Source: an uncultured Flavobacteriales bacterium
GTDB lineage: Bacteria; Bacteroidota; Bacteroidia; Flavobacteriales_G; Salibacteraceae
DNA: 64,000 nucleotides
Direction of reading: 5' to 3'
Assembly (NCBI GenBank): GCA_943788775.1
Contig: CALSRO010000003.1
Span: 1-64,000 of the forward strand
Shown: positions 27,401-35,653 of the stretch, piece after piece
Layout of the letters: every line of letters starts with the position of its first letter
Position numbering within the stretch: position 1 is the first letter of the stretch
Made by a program: the position numbers and the translations under genes
The notes under the pieces: generated by a model
Told to the model about the DNA's origin: nothing
The model's database searches: none
The model's input: only the letters and a program-made list of their open reading frames with translations

Positions 27401-28405
27401 AAGATCTGAACCATTTTGATTGTATTTACTCAGACACATATCAACCTTTAGATAATAACTTCCTGTAAACGGCCCGCCAAAATTCACTTGAAACGCACCC
27501 GAATCTGTTGGATAGCCAGCACCAAAACACCTCCCGCCTGAATAAATATGTCCCGCTTCATTAAAGGTGGCTGTATGTCCAAACGCTTCGGATGTGCAAC
27601 CCGAATTTGTTGAAGCTATAACCGTTGGATCAATAAACAATGTCCTAGTTCTGTCATATTCGCCCAACTCAAAACCCACCTTGTGATCGTCCCAAACAAT
27701 AAACTCGCAAGGCACTATTACACGTTTACCGTCAATGTTTTGATAGGCCATTAAATCCTCTTCGACCAAATCTCCTATGGAAGTGCCAACATGGAGTCGT
27801 TTACCATCCGCCATGATGGATCGCGCACCTTGATAATGCAATACGATACTATTTGGTTCAGCATCTGGCTCCACACGATAGGTGATTTTTGGCCATTGAC
27901 CCGATTGCTCGACTATTACGTCAATTCCGCGATAGACCCCAAGCATTTCGACCGATTGATAAGCGCGAGTCTTTGTGGCCCAATGGTTCGGATCATTCCC
28001 AATGAAATAATTAAAATAAGCCTTTGATGAATCAAAATGCTGAATGTCAGGAAGTGCATTTGCATAAAGCCAATTCACCTTCAGTACGTGACCATTTACA
28101 TTTAATTCGTTTGAATCAACTACTGAATGATGCAATGCATGAAGCGCGTATTCTCGTTGCATCGGATCCATCCAACTCACGGACCATCCTGTTCTCTCCA
28201 ACCAGAAATCACCAGATGGAAGTGCCAATTTGTGGGTTGCAACCGATGGCCATTGCCCCTTGTTTTCAACGAAACCTCCACTCTGGGCTACAGCCAGCAC
28301 GCTGGACATGAAAACCCGGAGCAAAAACAAGTATTTCAAACCTCCATTAATCACGCGAAAAAGTGCTCTTGCATAGGTTTCAAAGTTCTCAAAAGTTTTA
28401 AACAT
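24437..28405 (-). CDS. Giant T9SS type B protein: DUF7948, SBBP propeller, PKD and six Ig-like repeats (copy B)
   Basis: 1,322 residues with the same domain order as its neighbour at 20448-24329: signal peptide (a later in-frame start near residue 20-33 is possible), GGFVENKGQWPS opening DUF7948, SBBP propeller (LIYATYLGGNGEDLPHSMI, LRWSTYLGGVTNDAAFALKRD), PKD (HYWDFGDGSFSIDSAPTHLYD), six WSTGD-type repeats and a CHU_C domain (NVMTPNGDGLNDYLEF, VYDRWGIRVFES, GVFFYLLRVETVC). Shared unique stretches such as SHVDGGTSRFDKRG and VYQATCS show that the two genes arose by duplication. The target is unknown; the T9SS sorting domain predicts cell-surface localisation. Confidence 0.85.
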   Translation of the reverse strand: MFKTFENFETYARALFRVINGGLKYLFLLRVFMSSVLAVAQSGGFVENKGQWPSVATHKLALPSGDFWLERTGWSVSWMDPMQREYALHALHHSVVDSNELNVNGHVLKVNWLYANALPDIQHFDSSKAYFNYFIGNDPNHWATKTRAYQSVEMLGVYRGIDVIVEQSGQWPKITYRVEPDAEPNSIVLHYQGARSIMADGKRLHVGTSIGDLVEEDLMAYQNIDGKRVIVPCEFIVWDDHKVGFELGEYDRTRTLFIDPTVIASTNSGCTSEAFGHTATFNEAGHIYSGGRCFGAGYPTDSGAFQVNFGGPFTGSYYLKVDMCLSKYNQNGSDLIYATYLGGNGEDLPHSMIANSQDHIVLLGSTNSTDYPFSTGAFDETHNGAKDIVITSLSSDGTQLVGSTYLGGSGGDGVNNLEEYYADAYRGELIIDSNDNIYIASFSRSNNFPVTTGCFQDSLSGQQDGVVLSLTPNLDSLRWSTYLGGVTNDAAFALKRDSDGNVFVAGATTSASFPTDSNSAYPTYLGGQTDAFITKLNPNGNTMLAGSFFGTSSGDQNYFVELDGDGGVYIFGTSGGGISASTGKYSGPATGGYVYKTNSVLDAIEWITSFGNLAPAAFLVDNCSRIYISGQGATNSILNINSFDTLDPVNNLNQAGFYLMKLSPDANELEFGSFYGNNGSHVDGGTSRFDKRGVVYQATCSNGTFPTTSWAYSTTNQTNNATYDNTVFKIDFESNVAKAEIVPGDTACAPFLAVFENEGSVGTVHYWDFGDGSFSIDSAPTHLYDSVGSYEIFYVISDSQGCYGDDTAFMTLEILEAVIPEIEIGDTTCVDSVLLSVDTTNFQSFQWSTGSQDPSIFIYSEGQYSVSALANLHCINHDTVDITFLEAYNFTLNDTGICEVGFPVFGPANSVSYLWSTGDTTRSTMITETGIYTLTASNGECEQAEEMNVDVSFVEFDTHDTVTCLDTFYLQVDHAGGDILWSTNQTTPVIGAYESGTYWVTISNGFCISSDTIDLEFNPELISLGNDTVACGPFQIQLDDSYDTYLWSTGDFGSTLQIDSSMKIWVIVGNAECVDRDTVDIEIQSLALDVTDVVACDLDSIELGAPDYPKADYHWSNGDTLQQTWAFESGNYWVNMRTPHCQKIDTLSLRFVSTPPFSLGPDTAMCVGEILTIPMDTNYSRPIWSTGDTGTSVVLQNGGELWAAQEFDGCLRYDTIVVDLRQLNTDSFAMVNNVMTPNGDGLNDYLEFSIQEESLVLNYHLLVYDRWGIRVFESETMGERWDGIRPSGKPADDGVFFYLLRVETVCVQKPVLEIKDNVTLIK

Positions 28406-28459
28406 TAGACCCCCGCCCCAAAGGCTGCTTCTATTTTCGCGCTAATTCCTATTGACACT

Positions 28460-29305
28460 ATGAGCGATATAAAACAGCTGGAACAACTGGCCTCCCAAAT
28501 AAGACGTGATATTGTAAGAATGGTGCACTCGATGTCGAGTGGTCACCCCGGTGGATCACTCGGATGTACGGATTATTTCACCGCATTGTATGGAGAAGTA
28601 TTAAACTACGATTCTTCCAATTTTGACATGGATGCCAAGGGGGAGGATGTTTTCTTCCTTTCCAATGGTCATATTTCGCCTGTTTGGTACAGCACCTTAG
28701 CGAGGCACGGATATTTTCCGATCAGCGAGTTAAGCACCTTTCGTCAAATAGATTCTAGGCTGCAAGGCCACCCTACTACAGCAGAGCACCTTCCTGGTGT
28801 CCGCATGGCCTCAGGGTCGCTTGGACAGGGTTTGAGTGTTGCCATTGGTGCAGCCTTAGCAAAACGACTCAATAGAGACAACGGGATTGTCTATACCCTT
28901 CATGGCGATGGTGAATTGCAGGAAGGACAAATCTGGGAAGCGGCTATGAGCGCTCCACATCATAAAATTGACAATCTCATCGCCACGGTAGATTTCAATA
29001 ACAGGCAAATTGATGGAGATGTCACAGATGTCCTTTCATTGGGCGACCTAAAAGCGAAATGGCTTGCCTTTGGTTGGGAAGTGTTGGAAATGGAGGGAAA
29101 CAACATGGAATCTGTTGTTTCCACATTGAAACACGCTAAAACCCTGTGCGGTAAAGGAAAACCAATCATGATATTAATGAAAACAGAAATGGGCGCAGGT
29201 GTCGATTTCATGATGGGAACCCACAAATGGCACGGTGTTGCACCGAATGATGAACAATTGGCACAGGCATTGGAAAAACTAGAGGAAACTGTAGGAGACT
29301 ACTAA
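28460..29305 (+). CDS. Transketolase, N-terminal (TPP-binding) subunit
   Basis: A 281-residue N-terminal half of a split transketolase. It binds thiamine diphosphate: the motif GDGELQEGQIWEAAMSA followed by NN is the TPP/Mg site, and SGHPGGSLG, LSNGHISPVWYSTLA, GSLGQGLSVAIGAALA are family blocks. With the C-terminal subunit (30709-31668) it forms the enzyme that moves two-carbon units in the non-oxidative pentose phosphate pathway. Split transketolases are normal in many bacteria. Unusually the two halves are separated here by a secreted vWA gene with only 12-27 and 2 bases on either side. Confidence 0.95.
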   Translation: MSDIKQLEQLASQIRRDIVRMVHSMSSGHPGGSLGCTDYFTALYGEVLNYDSSNFDMDAKGEDVFFLSNGHISPVWYSTLARHGYFPISELSTFRQIDSRLQGHPTTAEHLPGVRMASGSLGQGLSVAIGAALAKRLNRDNGIVYTLHGDGELQEGQIWEAAMSAPHHKIDNLIATVDFNNRQIDGDVTDVLSLGDLKAKWLAFGWEVLEMEGNNMESVVSTLKHAKTLCGKGKPIMILMKTEMGAGVDFMMGTHKWHGVAPNDEQLAQALEKLEETVGDY

Positions 29306-29332
29306 AACTTCAACCGAGTGCGTTTAAGATAC

Positions 29333-30706
29333 ATGCGACATCTTTTCATCTTTGCTTTTTGCATTGCTATTCTTGGCAGAGTCCAAGCTCAGCAAGAATT
29401 ACCCTTAACTCGCATACTTTTCATTTTCGATGCTTCCAATAGCATGAATGGAACTTGGGAAGCGAAACCAAAAATCAATGTTGCCACTCGCCTACTCAGT
29501 CAAGCACTGGACTCGCTCAGAAATGTACCCGATCTTCAGTTGGGATTAAGAGTATATGGTCACGAAAAGAACTACCTGCACGGTCAAGACTGTGATGATA
29601 CACAACTCAAAGTTCCGCTAGGATTTAGCAATGTAGGAGCTATTAAATCATCCTTAAAATCACTCAAGCCAAAAGGAACCACTCCTATTGCAGCAACTTT
29701 AGAAAAAGCGGGTGGTGATTTTCCAGATTGTCCTCGAGGTGATTGTCGAAACATTATCATTCTGATTACGGATGGCATCGAAGAATGTAACGGTGATCCA
29801 TGTGCAGTTTCGATGTCCTTGCAAAAACGAGGTATCGTTCTAAAACCTTTTGTCATTGGCATTGGATTGGATTTAGAGTTTCGCGAATCTTTCGAATGTA
29901 TGGGCTCCTTTTATGATGCTACAAACGAGAAAAGCTTCACGAATGCACTTGGAATAGTAATTTCTCAAGCTTTAAACAACACCACTGCTCAGGTGAATCT
30001 CCTTGATTTTAAGGGAAATCCAACGGAAACAAACGTCAACATGACGTTCTATGATCAGAACACGGATCAAATGATCTACAACTTGGTTCACACTATGAAT
30101 AACAGAGGAAACCCTGATACTTTGCTTTTGGATCCTGTTCACACATATCGAGTGGTAGCACACACCATTCCTTCTAGAGAAAAAGACAGCGTGATCATTA
30201 CCCCAGGAAAGCATACTGTAATCGGTATTCCTGCGCCACAAGGAACGCTTGAATTTAAAATGAACGGAGTCAATCCCGATGCCGATAAGCTAAACATTAT
30301 TGTTCGAGAGAAGGATGACATGAACACCTTGCACGTTCAGAGTTTTGCAGAAATTGAAAAGTATATCGTAGGAAAATATGATCTCGAAATATTAACGCTT
30401 CCGCGCACTTACATTGACGATGTTGAAATAACCCAAAGTCACACTACGACTATTCAAATCCCACAACCTGGAGTTGCCACATTCAGCAAGAATGGTCACG
30501 GATACGGCAGTGTTTACGTCATTCGAAAGAATAAACTGGAACTGGTTGCTAACCTTAGCCGCACACAGGAGCGAGAAACACTAAACCTAATGCCCGGTGA
30601 TTATATTGCTGTATTCCGTCCAATGAGAGCAAAGGAGAGCGTATTTACCGTTGAACAAAACTTTAGAGTAGTCTCAGGATCATCTGTGGCTGTCAAACTA
30701 AACTAA
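29333..30706 (+). CDS. Secreted von Willebrand factor A domain protein inside the transketolase operon
   Basis: About 457 residues from the ATG at 29333 (a GTG at 29318 would add five). Signal peptide to about residue 20 (VQAQ), then a vWA domain (about 28-210) with a complete [13 protein letters not shown] (DxSxS), the Thr in [11 protein letters not shown], and the Asp in [12 protein letters not shown]. The remaining 240 residues form beta modules ([79 protein letters not shown]) like carboxypeptidase-regulatory repeats. It probably sits in the periplasm or outer membrane and binds a ligand through Mg2+. Its stop is 2 bases before the transketolase C-subunit ATG, so it must be co-transcribed; the functional link is unknown. 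Confidence 0.85.
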   Translation: MRHLFIFAFCIAILGRVQAQQELPLTRILFIFDASNSMNGTWEAKPKINVATRLLSQALDSLRNVPDLQLGLRVYGHEKNYLHGQDCDDTQLKVPLGFSNVGAIKSSLKSLKPKGTTPIAATLEKAGGDFPDCPRGDCRNIIILITDGIEECNGDPCAVSMSLQKRGIVLKPFVIGIGLDLEFRESFECMGSFYDATNEKSFTNALGIVISQALNNTTAQVNLLDFKGNPTETNVNMTFYDQNTDQMIYNLVHTMNNRGNPDTLLLDPVHTYRVVAHTIPSREKDSVIITPGKHTVIGIPAPQGTLEFKMNGVNPDADKLNIIVREKDDMNTLHVQSFAEIEKYIVGKYDLEILTLPRTYIDDVEITQSHTTTIQIPQPGVATFSKNGHGYGSVYVIRKNKLELVANLSRTQERETLNLMPGDYIAVFRPMRAKESVFTVEQNFRVVSGSSVAVKLN

Positions 30707-30708
30707 CT

Positions 30709-31668
30709 ATGAGCCTAAACGATTTCAACCCAAATGAAAAGAAAGACACACGCAGCGGATTTGGCGCTGGTTTACACGAACTTGGCAAACGAGATGATCG
30801 TGTAGTTGCATTGTGTGCTGATTTAACGGGTTCATTGAAAATGAACGCCTTTGCCGATGCCTTTCCTGATCGATTTTTCCAAGCAGGTGTTGCTGAAGCA
30901 AACATGATTGGAATGGCTGCTGGACTGACCATTGGCGGAAAAATTCCGTACACAGGAACTTTCGCCAATTTCAGTACAGGTCGAGTTTATGATCAAATCA
31001 GGCAGTCAGTAGCCTATTCACAGAAGAATGTAAAAATCTGTGCTTCTCATGCCGGTCTAACCTTAGGTGAAGATGGGGCAACACACCAGATTTTAGAAGA
31101 CATAGGACTCATGCGCATGCTTCCAAACATGTGTGTTATTAATCCAGCAGACTATTGGCAAACCTACAACGCTACCCTCGCAATCAACGAATGGGATGGT
31201 CCTGTTTATTTGAGATTTGGACGACCAAGCTGGCCTATGTTTACCACGAAGGATCAAGCCTTTGAAATAGGAAAAGCATGGAAAATCAATGACGGTTCTG
31301 ACCTTACAATTATTGCAACTGGCCACATGGTATGGTACACAATTTTAGCGGCAAAAGAACTTGAAAACCATAACATTAAATGCGATGTGCTAAACATACA
31401 CACGATTAAACCAATTGACGAAAACGCCATACTTGATTCTGTGTCAAAAACAAAGTGCGTAGTGACCGCAGAAGAACATAATCGACACGGTGGACTTGGC
31501 GATGCAGTAGCTCAAGTATTAGCGATGAATTTTCCAGCTCCACAAGAATATGTGGCAGTCAATGACACGTTTGGAGAAAGTGGAAAGCCTGCGGATCTAT
31601 TGAAGAAATATGGTTTGGACGTCAGTGATATAGTCGCTGCATCAAAACGGGCCTTAGCAAGAAAATAA
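30709..31668 (+). CDS. Transketolase, C-terminal subunit
   Basis: A 319-residue half containing the pyrimidine-binding and C-terminal transketolase domains. Visible blocks: [45 protein letters not shown] (with the catalytic-type Glu in AEANM), [41 protein letters not shown], and the C-terminal domain [45 protein letters not shown]. It completes the split enzyme started at 28460. It begins 2 bases after the vWA gene stop; rlmD follows 24 bases downstream. Confidence 0.95.
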   Translation: MSLNDFNPNEKKDTRSGFGAGLHELGKRDDRVVALCADLTGSLKMNAFADAFPDRFFQAGVAEANMIGMAAGLTIGGKIPYTGTFANFSTGRVYDQIRQSVAYSQKNVKICASHAGLTLGEDGATHQILEDIGLMRMLPNMCVINPADYWQTYNATLAINEWDGPVYLRFGRPSWPMFTTKDQAFEIGKAWKINDGSDLTIIATGHMVWYTILAAKELENHNIKCDVLNIHTIKPIDENAILDSVSKTKCVVTAEEHNRHGGLGDAVAQVLAMNFPAPQEYVAVNDTFGESGKPADLLKKYGLDVSDIVAASKRALARK

Positions 31669-31692
31669 AGCTTCTCATTAGCACCACAGAAT

Positions 31693-33105
31693 ATGAAGAA
31701 AGGCACTGTCGTCACCGACATTGATATAGTTGATATTGGCGCTAAGGGCATGGTCATCGGAAAAAAGGATGGCGAAGTCTACATGTGCAAGGATGCCGTT
31801 CCTGGTGACACAGTATCCCTCGAAATGAGGCGCAAGAAAAAGGGCGTAAAACAAGGAGTGGTAAAGGAAATCACGAAATACTCGCCATTGCGTACGAATC
31901 CAGTTTGCGAGCACTTTGAACACTGCGGAGGCTGCAATTGGCAGAACTTGGATTATGCCGAGCAAATGGGATTTAAGGAACGAAGAGTAAAAGAACAAAT
32001 CCGAAGACTTGCCGGCTTGACTGATTTTGAGTCATTTCCTATACTCGGCTCAGAGGAAATTTACCACTACAGAAATAAGCTAGAATTCACTTTTGTCAGT
32101 CAGCGATGGCTTACCCCAAATGAAATTAAAAACTCGGATGAGATTGCGGAAAGAAGAGGTGTGGGTTTTCACGTGCCTGGCAGATTTGACTGGATTCTGC
32201 ATGTAAATGAATGTCATTTGCAAGACTCTGCGCACAATCAAATGCGCCAGTTTATCTATGACTCTGCCATTGATATGGATATCTCTTTTTATCATCCTAG
32301 AGATAAGGAAGGTGTACTAAGAAATATTCTTTTCCGAAATAACCGGAAAGGTGAATGGATGATCTTGCTTGTTGTGCAAGAACAAAATGACCAAGTCGAT
32401 GAGTTGATTCAAAAATTCCTAAATGAATTTCCAAAAACACATTCCTTCTGGTTAATCATTAACGAAAAGGTAAACGACAGTTTTAGCGATTGTCCTGCAA
32501 CTCTCATTCATGGCGAACCGCATATTGTTGAATCGTTTACCCGACCAAATAAAGGTGGCGAAGTGAAGTACATTATTGGGCCGAAAAGCTTTTTCCAAAC
32601 CAATTCTGATCAGGCAGAGCGCCTCTACTCTATTGTTTATGAATTCGCTGAGCTCACCGGCTCAGAAACTGTCTATGATTTATATACAGGCACCGGGTCA
32701 ATCGCTCTCTTTCTTGCAGACAAAGCAAAGCAGTTAGTTGGTATTGAGTACATCCCCGAAGCCATTGAAGACGCAGAAAAGAATGCTAAACTTAATGATG
32801 TCGAAAATGCGCTATTCTATGCGGGAGACATGAAGGATGTCTTGTCCAAAGAATTCATTTCACAACATGGAATCCCAGATGTACTAGTTACGGATCCACC
32901 ACGAGCTGGTATGCATGGTGATGTTATAGAAAGGATTTTGGAGGCCATGCCAAAACGCATTGTCTACGTAAGTTGCGATCCTGCAACACAGGCCAGAGAC
33001 ATCAAACTTCTCACAGAAAAATACAAATTGATCAAAATTCAACCAGTGGACATGTTTCCACATACAAGTCATGTCGAAAATGTGGCATTGCTTGAACTAG
33101 CCTAG
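31693..33105 (+). CDS. rlmD: 23S rRNA (uracil-C5)-methyltransferase RlmD/RumA
   Basis: A 470-residue SAM-dependent enzyme that makes 5-methyluridine in 23S rRNA (or tRNA in some relatives). N-terminal TRAM domain (about 1-55; VVTDIDIVDIGAKGMVIGKKDGEVYMC), iron-sulfur ligands CEHFEHCGGCNWQN, SAM domain with VYDLYTGTGSIALFLADKA, the VTDPPRAGMHGDV motif, the catalytic Cys in YVSCDPATQARD, and the family end DMFPHTSHVENVALLE. Length is normal. It follows the transketolase operon on the same strand by 24 bases and may belong to it. Confidence 0.93.
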   Translation: MKKGTVVTDIDIVDIGAKGMVIGKKDGEVYMCKDAVPGDTVSLEMRRKKKGVKQGVVKEITKYSPLRTNPVCEHFEHCGGCNWQNLDYAEQMGFKERRVKEQIRRLAGLTDFESFPILGSEEIYHYRNKLEFTFVSQRWLTPNEIKNSDEIAERRGVGFHVPGRFDWILHVNECHLQDSAHNQMRQFIYDSAIDMDISFYHPRDKEGVLRNILFRNNRKGEWMILLVVQEQNDQVDELIQKFLNEFPKTHSFWLIINEKVNDSFSDCPATLIHGEPHIVESFTRPNKGGEVKYIIGPKSFFQTNSDQAERLYSIVYEFAELTGSETVYDLYTGTGSIALFLADKAKQLVGIEYIPEAIEDAEKNAKLNDVENALFYAGDMKDVLSKEFISQHGIPDVLVTDPPRAGMHGDVIERILEAMPKRIVYVSCDPATQARDIKLLTEKYKLIKIQPVDMFPHTSHVENVALLELA

Positions 33106-33187
33106 GCTGCACTGGATTATGCTTTCTTAATAAGCTGTGTAAGAATTGAACTTTAATAAACCCTATTGTTGCAGCTAAAACCGAGTA

Positions 33188-33871
33188 TTGGAACGAACTG
33201 ATATAATCACTATTTATTTAGGCGGACTTCGAATAGATGAGCCAATGGGCACACTTACCGATCTTTTAGTCAGCGCATTGTGTTTCATTTTCTTTTTTAA
33301 GCTGCACAAATCAGGTATCAATAATCGATCAACAACACTATTCAAATATTACTTTCTCTTGATGGGAATCGCAACGCTTTTGGGTGGCGTTTTTGGTCAC
33401 GCATTTCTGTATGCCTTATCCATGCCTTGGAAGCTCCCTGGGTGGATAACCAGTATGTTTAGTATTATGTTGATTGAGCGGGCAGCAATCAATCACACCA
33501 GGATTCTTTTTAGCGAGAAAACAATTAATATTTTGGGATACATCAACATTATTGAATTAACCACATTCATGATTCTATCGATTGTTACACTAGACTTTGC
33601 CTTTGTCGAGTTCCATTCGGGCTATGGATTGATGTTCGTTGTGCTTGGATTGGAAGGTTACCTTTATTACAAGACCAAAAATGAGGCAAGTAAGTTCATT
33701 TTGATCGGAATAGCTTTAGCTGCCGTAGGAGCATTATTCTTTATGAATAAGTGGATTATTCATCCATGGTTTAACCATTTAGCCGCCAGCCACACCATAC
33801 TGGCTATTGCAGCATACTTCTTCTATCAAGGTGCAAAAAGAATAGATCTTGGCGAAAGCGTTTCTGAATAA
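33188..33871 (+). CDS. Multi-pass membrane protein (DUF6962-like)
   Basis: A 227-residue integral membrane protein with about seven hydrophobic segments (e.g. TDLLVSALCFIFFFKLH, YYFLLMGIATLLGGVFGHAFLYAL, WITSMFSIMLIERAA, IIELTTFMILSIVTLDFAFV, LIGIALAAVGALFF, ILAIAAYFFYQG). Conserved-looking polar residues within helices include GHAF, HTRILF, HPWFNHLAASH. I recall a similar Bacteroidota family as DUF6962 but am not certain. The TTG at 33188 is the longest start; the ATG at residue 20 (33245) would shorten the extracellular lead. It ends at a strong bidirectional terminator. Confidence 0.7.
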   Translation: MERTDIITIYLGGLRIDEPMGTLTDLLVSALCFIFFFKLHKSGINNRSTTLFKYYFLLMGIATLLGGVFGHAFLYALSMPWKLPGWITSMFSIMLIERAAINHTRILFSEKTINILGYINIIELTTFMILSIVTLDFAFVEFHSGYGLMFVVLGLEGYLYYKTKNEASKFILIGIALAAVGALFFMNKWIIHPWFNHLAASHTILAIAAYFFYQGAKRIDLGESVSE

Positions 33872-33930
33872 ATCGATTAAAAAGTCAAAAGCCCCATCAA
33901 TTTGATGAGGCTTTTGACTTTTTAATCGAT
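33872..33930. terminator. Long bidirectional terminator hairpin
   Basis: Two perfect 22-base arms (33872-33893 and 33909-33930, both containing AAAAGTCAAAAGCC or its complement) plus an inner CATCA/TGATG stem around an ATT loop. It separates the plus-strand membrane protein gene from the convergent desaturase gene and has T-rich arms on both strands, so it can stop transcription from either side. Confidence 0.85.
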
Positions 33931-33935
33931 CCAAT

Positions 33936-35045
33936 CTAGGCAGCAGCCATGCTACCATAAGTATCTGGGCTTGCCATTTTCTTCATGGTTCTCTGATGAA
34001 TAGCCAAGGCCTCGCCAAAAGTAGGAACAGTGCGATATGGCACTCTATATTCTTTTGCTGTCGCTTCTACAATCTTTGAAATCTCTGGATAGTGAACGTG
34101 ACTAACGCTTGGGAAGATATGATGCTCTACTTGATAATTAAGACCACCACAATACCAAGTTAAAAGCTTATTGCTCGCACCGAAATTACTGGTAGTACTC
34201 AATTGATGAGCTTCATAACATTGTTCTAATTCTGTCGCGCCTTTTTCGACAAAGTCATGATCCTCCATGATATGCGCTGGTTGAAAAATCATTGCCAACA
34301 AAAGACCAGCAATAAGGTGTAACAACATAAAGCCAGAGATCACTAACCAAGGATTATAACCCATTATGAAAATGGGAACTACAAACATGTAGAACAAGTA
34401 AACAACTTTGCTTACCGCTAAAGTCGCGATGGCAGCAGTATAAGACACATTTTGCCCTTCTAATAGGCCTAAATTCTTATACTTCGTAATTCTCTTAAAG
34501 TCCTTGATAAGCACCCAACTTAAAGTCATGAAAGAATACAGAACCCAAGAATAAACATGCTGATATCTATGGCGTGGTTTCCAAGGCTCATAAGGAGTAA
34601 ATCGCATTATGTTTCCAGCCTCCAAATCCTCGTCCAAACCACGCACATTCGTGAAACTGTGATGTAATACATTATGCTGTATTCTCCATGAGAGGGAGTT
34701 TCCTCCTATGATGTTTAAGGAATAACCGAACAATTTATTTACCCAGCCTTTAGATGAAAATGACCCGTGATTGGCATCGTGCATTACTGCTAAACCGATG
34801 CCAGCAGCGCCAACACCCATTATTGCTGAGCACAAGATGTATTGCCATGTAGTTACCTCAACACTCATCATTAGAGCGTATGGAGCAAAATACAAGGAGA
34901 ACATAACGAGGGCCTTAAACATAGCACGACCATCACCAGTCCGGCTGATGTTTTTCGTTTCAAAATACTCGTTCACACGAGATCTCAATTTCCGTGCAAA
35001 CTCTTGTTTGTCACGTCTATTATATCGGGGAATTGCTTGATTCAA
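33936..35045 (-). CDS. Membrane fatty acid desaturase (front-end, acyl-CoA/lipid type)
   Basis: A 369-residue integral membrane diiron desaturase. The three histidine boxes are present: HDANH (89-93), HNVLHH (124-129) and QVEHH (305-309); the Q in place of H in the third box is typical of front-end (delta-5/6-like) desaturases. No fused cytochrome b5 domain is seen. It introduces double bases into fatty acyl chains, probably for membrane fluidity in a cold or marine habitat (inference). It is a single gene between two terminators or gene ends. Confidence 0.92.
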   Translation of the reverse strand: MNQAIPRYNRRDKQEFARKLRSRVNEYFETKNISRTGDGRAMFKALVMFSLYFAPYALMMSVEVTTWQYILCSAIMGVGAAGIGLAVMHDANHGSFSSKGWVNKLFGYSLNIIGGNSLSWRIQHNVLHHSFTNVRGLDEDLEAGNIMRFTPYEPWKPRHRYQHVYSWVLYSFMTLSWVLIKDFKRITKYKNLGLLEGQNVSYTAAIATLAVSKVVYLFYMFVVPIFIMGYNPWLVISGFMLLHLIAGLLLAMIFQPAHIMEDHDFVEKGATELEQCYEAHQLSTTSNFGASNKLLTWYCGGLNYQVEHHIFPSVSHVHYPEISKIVEATAKEYRVPYRTVPTFGEALAIHQRTMKKMASPDTYGSMAAA

Positions 35046-35071
35046 ACTATACTTTTTCGTTAATAGATATA

Positions 35072-35500
35072 TTAATTAATCGAGACAATTTTGATGTCAA
35101 AAGTCAAATCTTGTCCTGCCAACGGATGGTTAGCATCTAGTGTAATAGTTTCCTCAGTAACATCGGTGATCGTTACAGGAATTTGACGACCATCTTCCAA
35201 ATTAGACACCAAACGCTGTCCTTTTGTTGGATTTAAATCTTCTGGGATCGAGGCTTTTGGAACCTCGTATACCAATTCTTCATTTACTTGACCATAAGCC
35301 TCATCCGCAGGAATTGTGAATACTTTGGATTCTTCTATCTCCATGCCCACTACTGCTTTATCAAAGCCAGGTATAACCTGTCCTGCTCCTACTTCAAAGC
35401 TTAATGGATCTCTTCCTTCAGATGAATCAAAGAGCTCTCCGCTATTTAGGGTCCCTTTGTAATGTAACGAAATGTTGTCGTTGTTATCAACTTTCTTCAT
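35072..35500 (-). CDS. FKBP-type peptidyl-prolyl isomerase (SlyD-like)
   Basis: A 142-residue protein of the SlyD type: FKBP strand block YKGTLNSGELFDSSEGRDPLSFEVGAGQVIPGFDKAVVGMEIEE, then an IF (insert-in-flap) domain AYGQVNEELVYEVPKASIPEDLNPTKGQRLV...GRQIPVTITDVTEETITLDANHPLAGQDLTFDIKIV. SlyD-like proteins isomerise X-Pro bonds and act as folding helpers. The C-terminal metal-binding His/Cys tail of E. coli SlyD is absent. A strong promoter-like element lies immediately upstream. Confidence 0.94.
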   Translation of the reverse strand: MKKVDNNDNISLHYKGTLNSGELFDSSEGRDPLSFEVGAGQVIPGFDKAVVGMEIEESKVFTIPADEAYGQVNEELVYEVPKASIPEDLNPTKGQRLVSNLEDGRQIPVTITDVTEETITLDANHPLAGQDLTFDIKIVSIN

Positions 35501-35516
35501 AGAACTAATACTTCTT

Positions 35517-35544
35517 CAAATTTATGCCGCAAAGGTACTGCAAA
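35517..35544 (-). promoter_or_regulatory. Candidate promoter of the FKBP gene
   Basis: On the minus strand TTTG (35544-35541), a 16-base spacer and TAAATTTG (35524-35517), with the -7 box an exact match. It ends 16 bases before the ATG at 35500. Confidence 0.45.
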
Positions 35545-35653
35545 CTCGTCACTAGAACCTGATATTGGTCATAAGTATGACAAACGAGCTGTTAAGAACC
35601 GCGTATTATCCAAAGGTAAAGGCGGTTTCGTGCCTTTTCCTTTGTTTGTTAAA

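Noticed and set aside
28460-31668. Transketolase as a gene split by insertion of a foreign element
   Set aside because: Both halves have complete domain boundaries, own starts and stops, and two-subunit transketolases are common; only the inserted vWA gene is unusual, and it shows no repeats or integrase.
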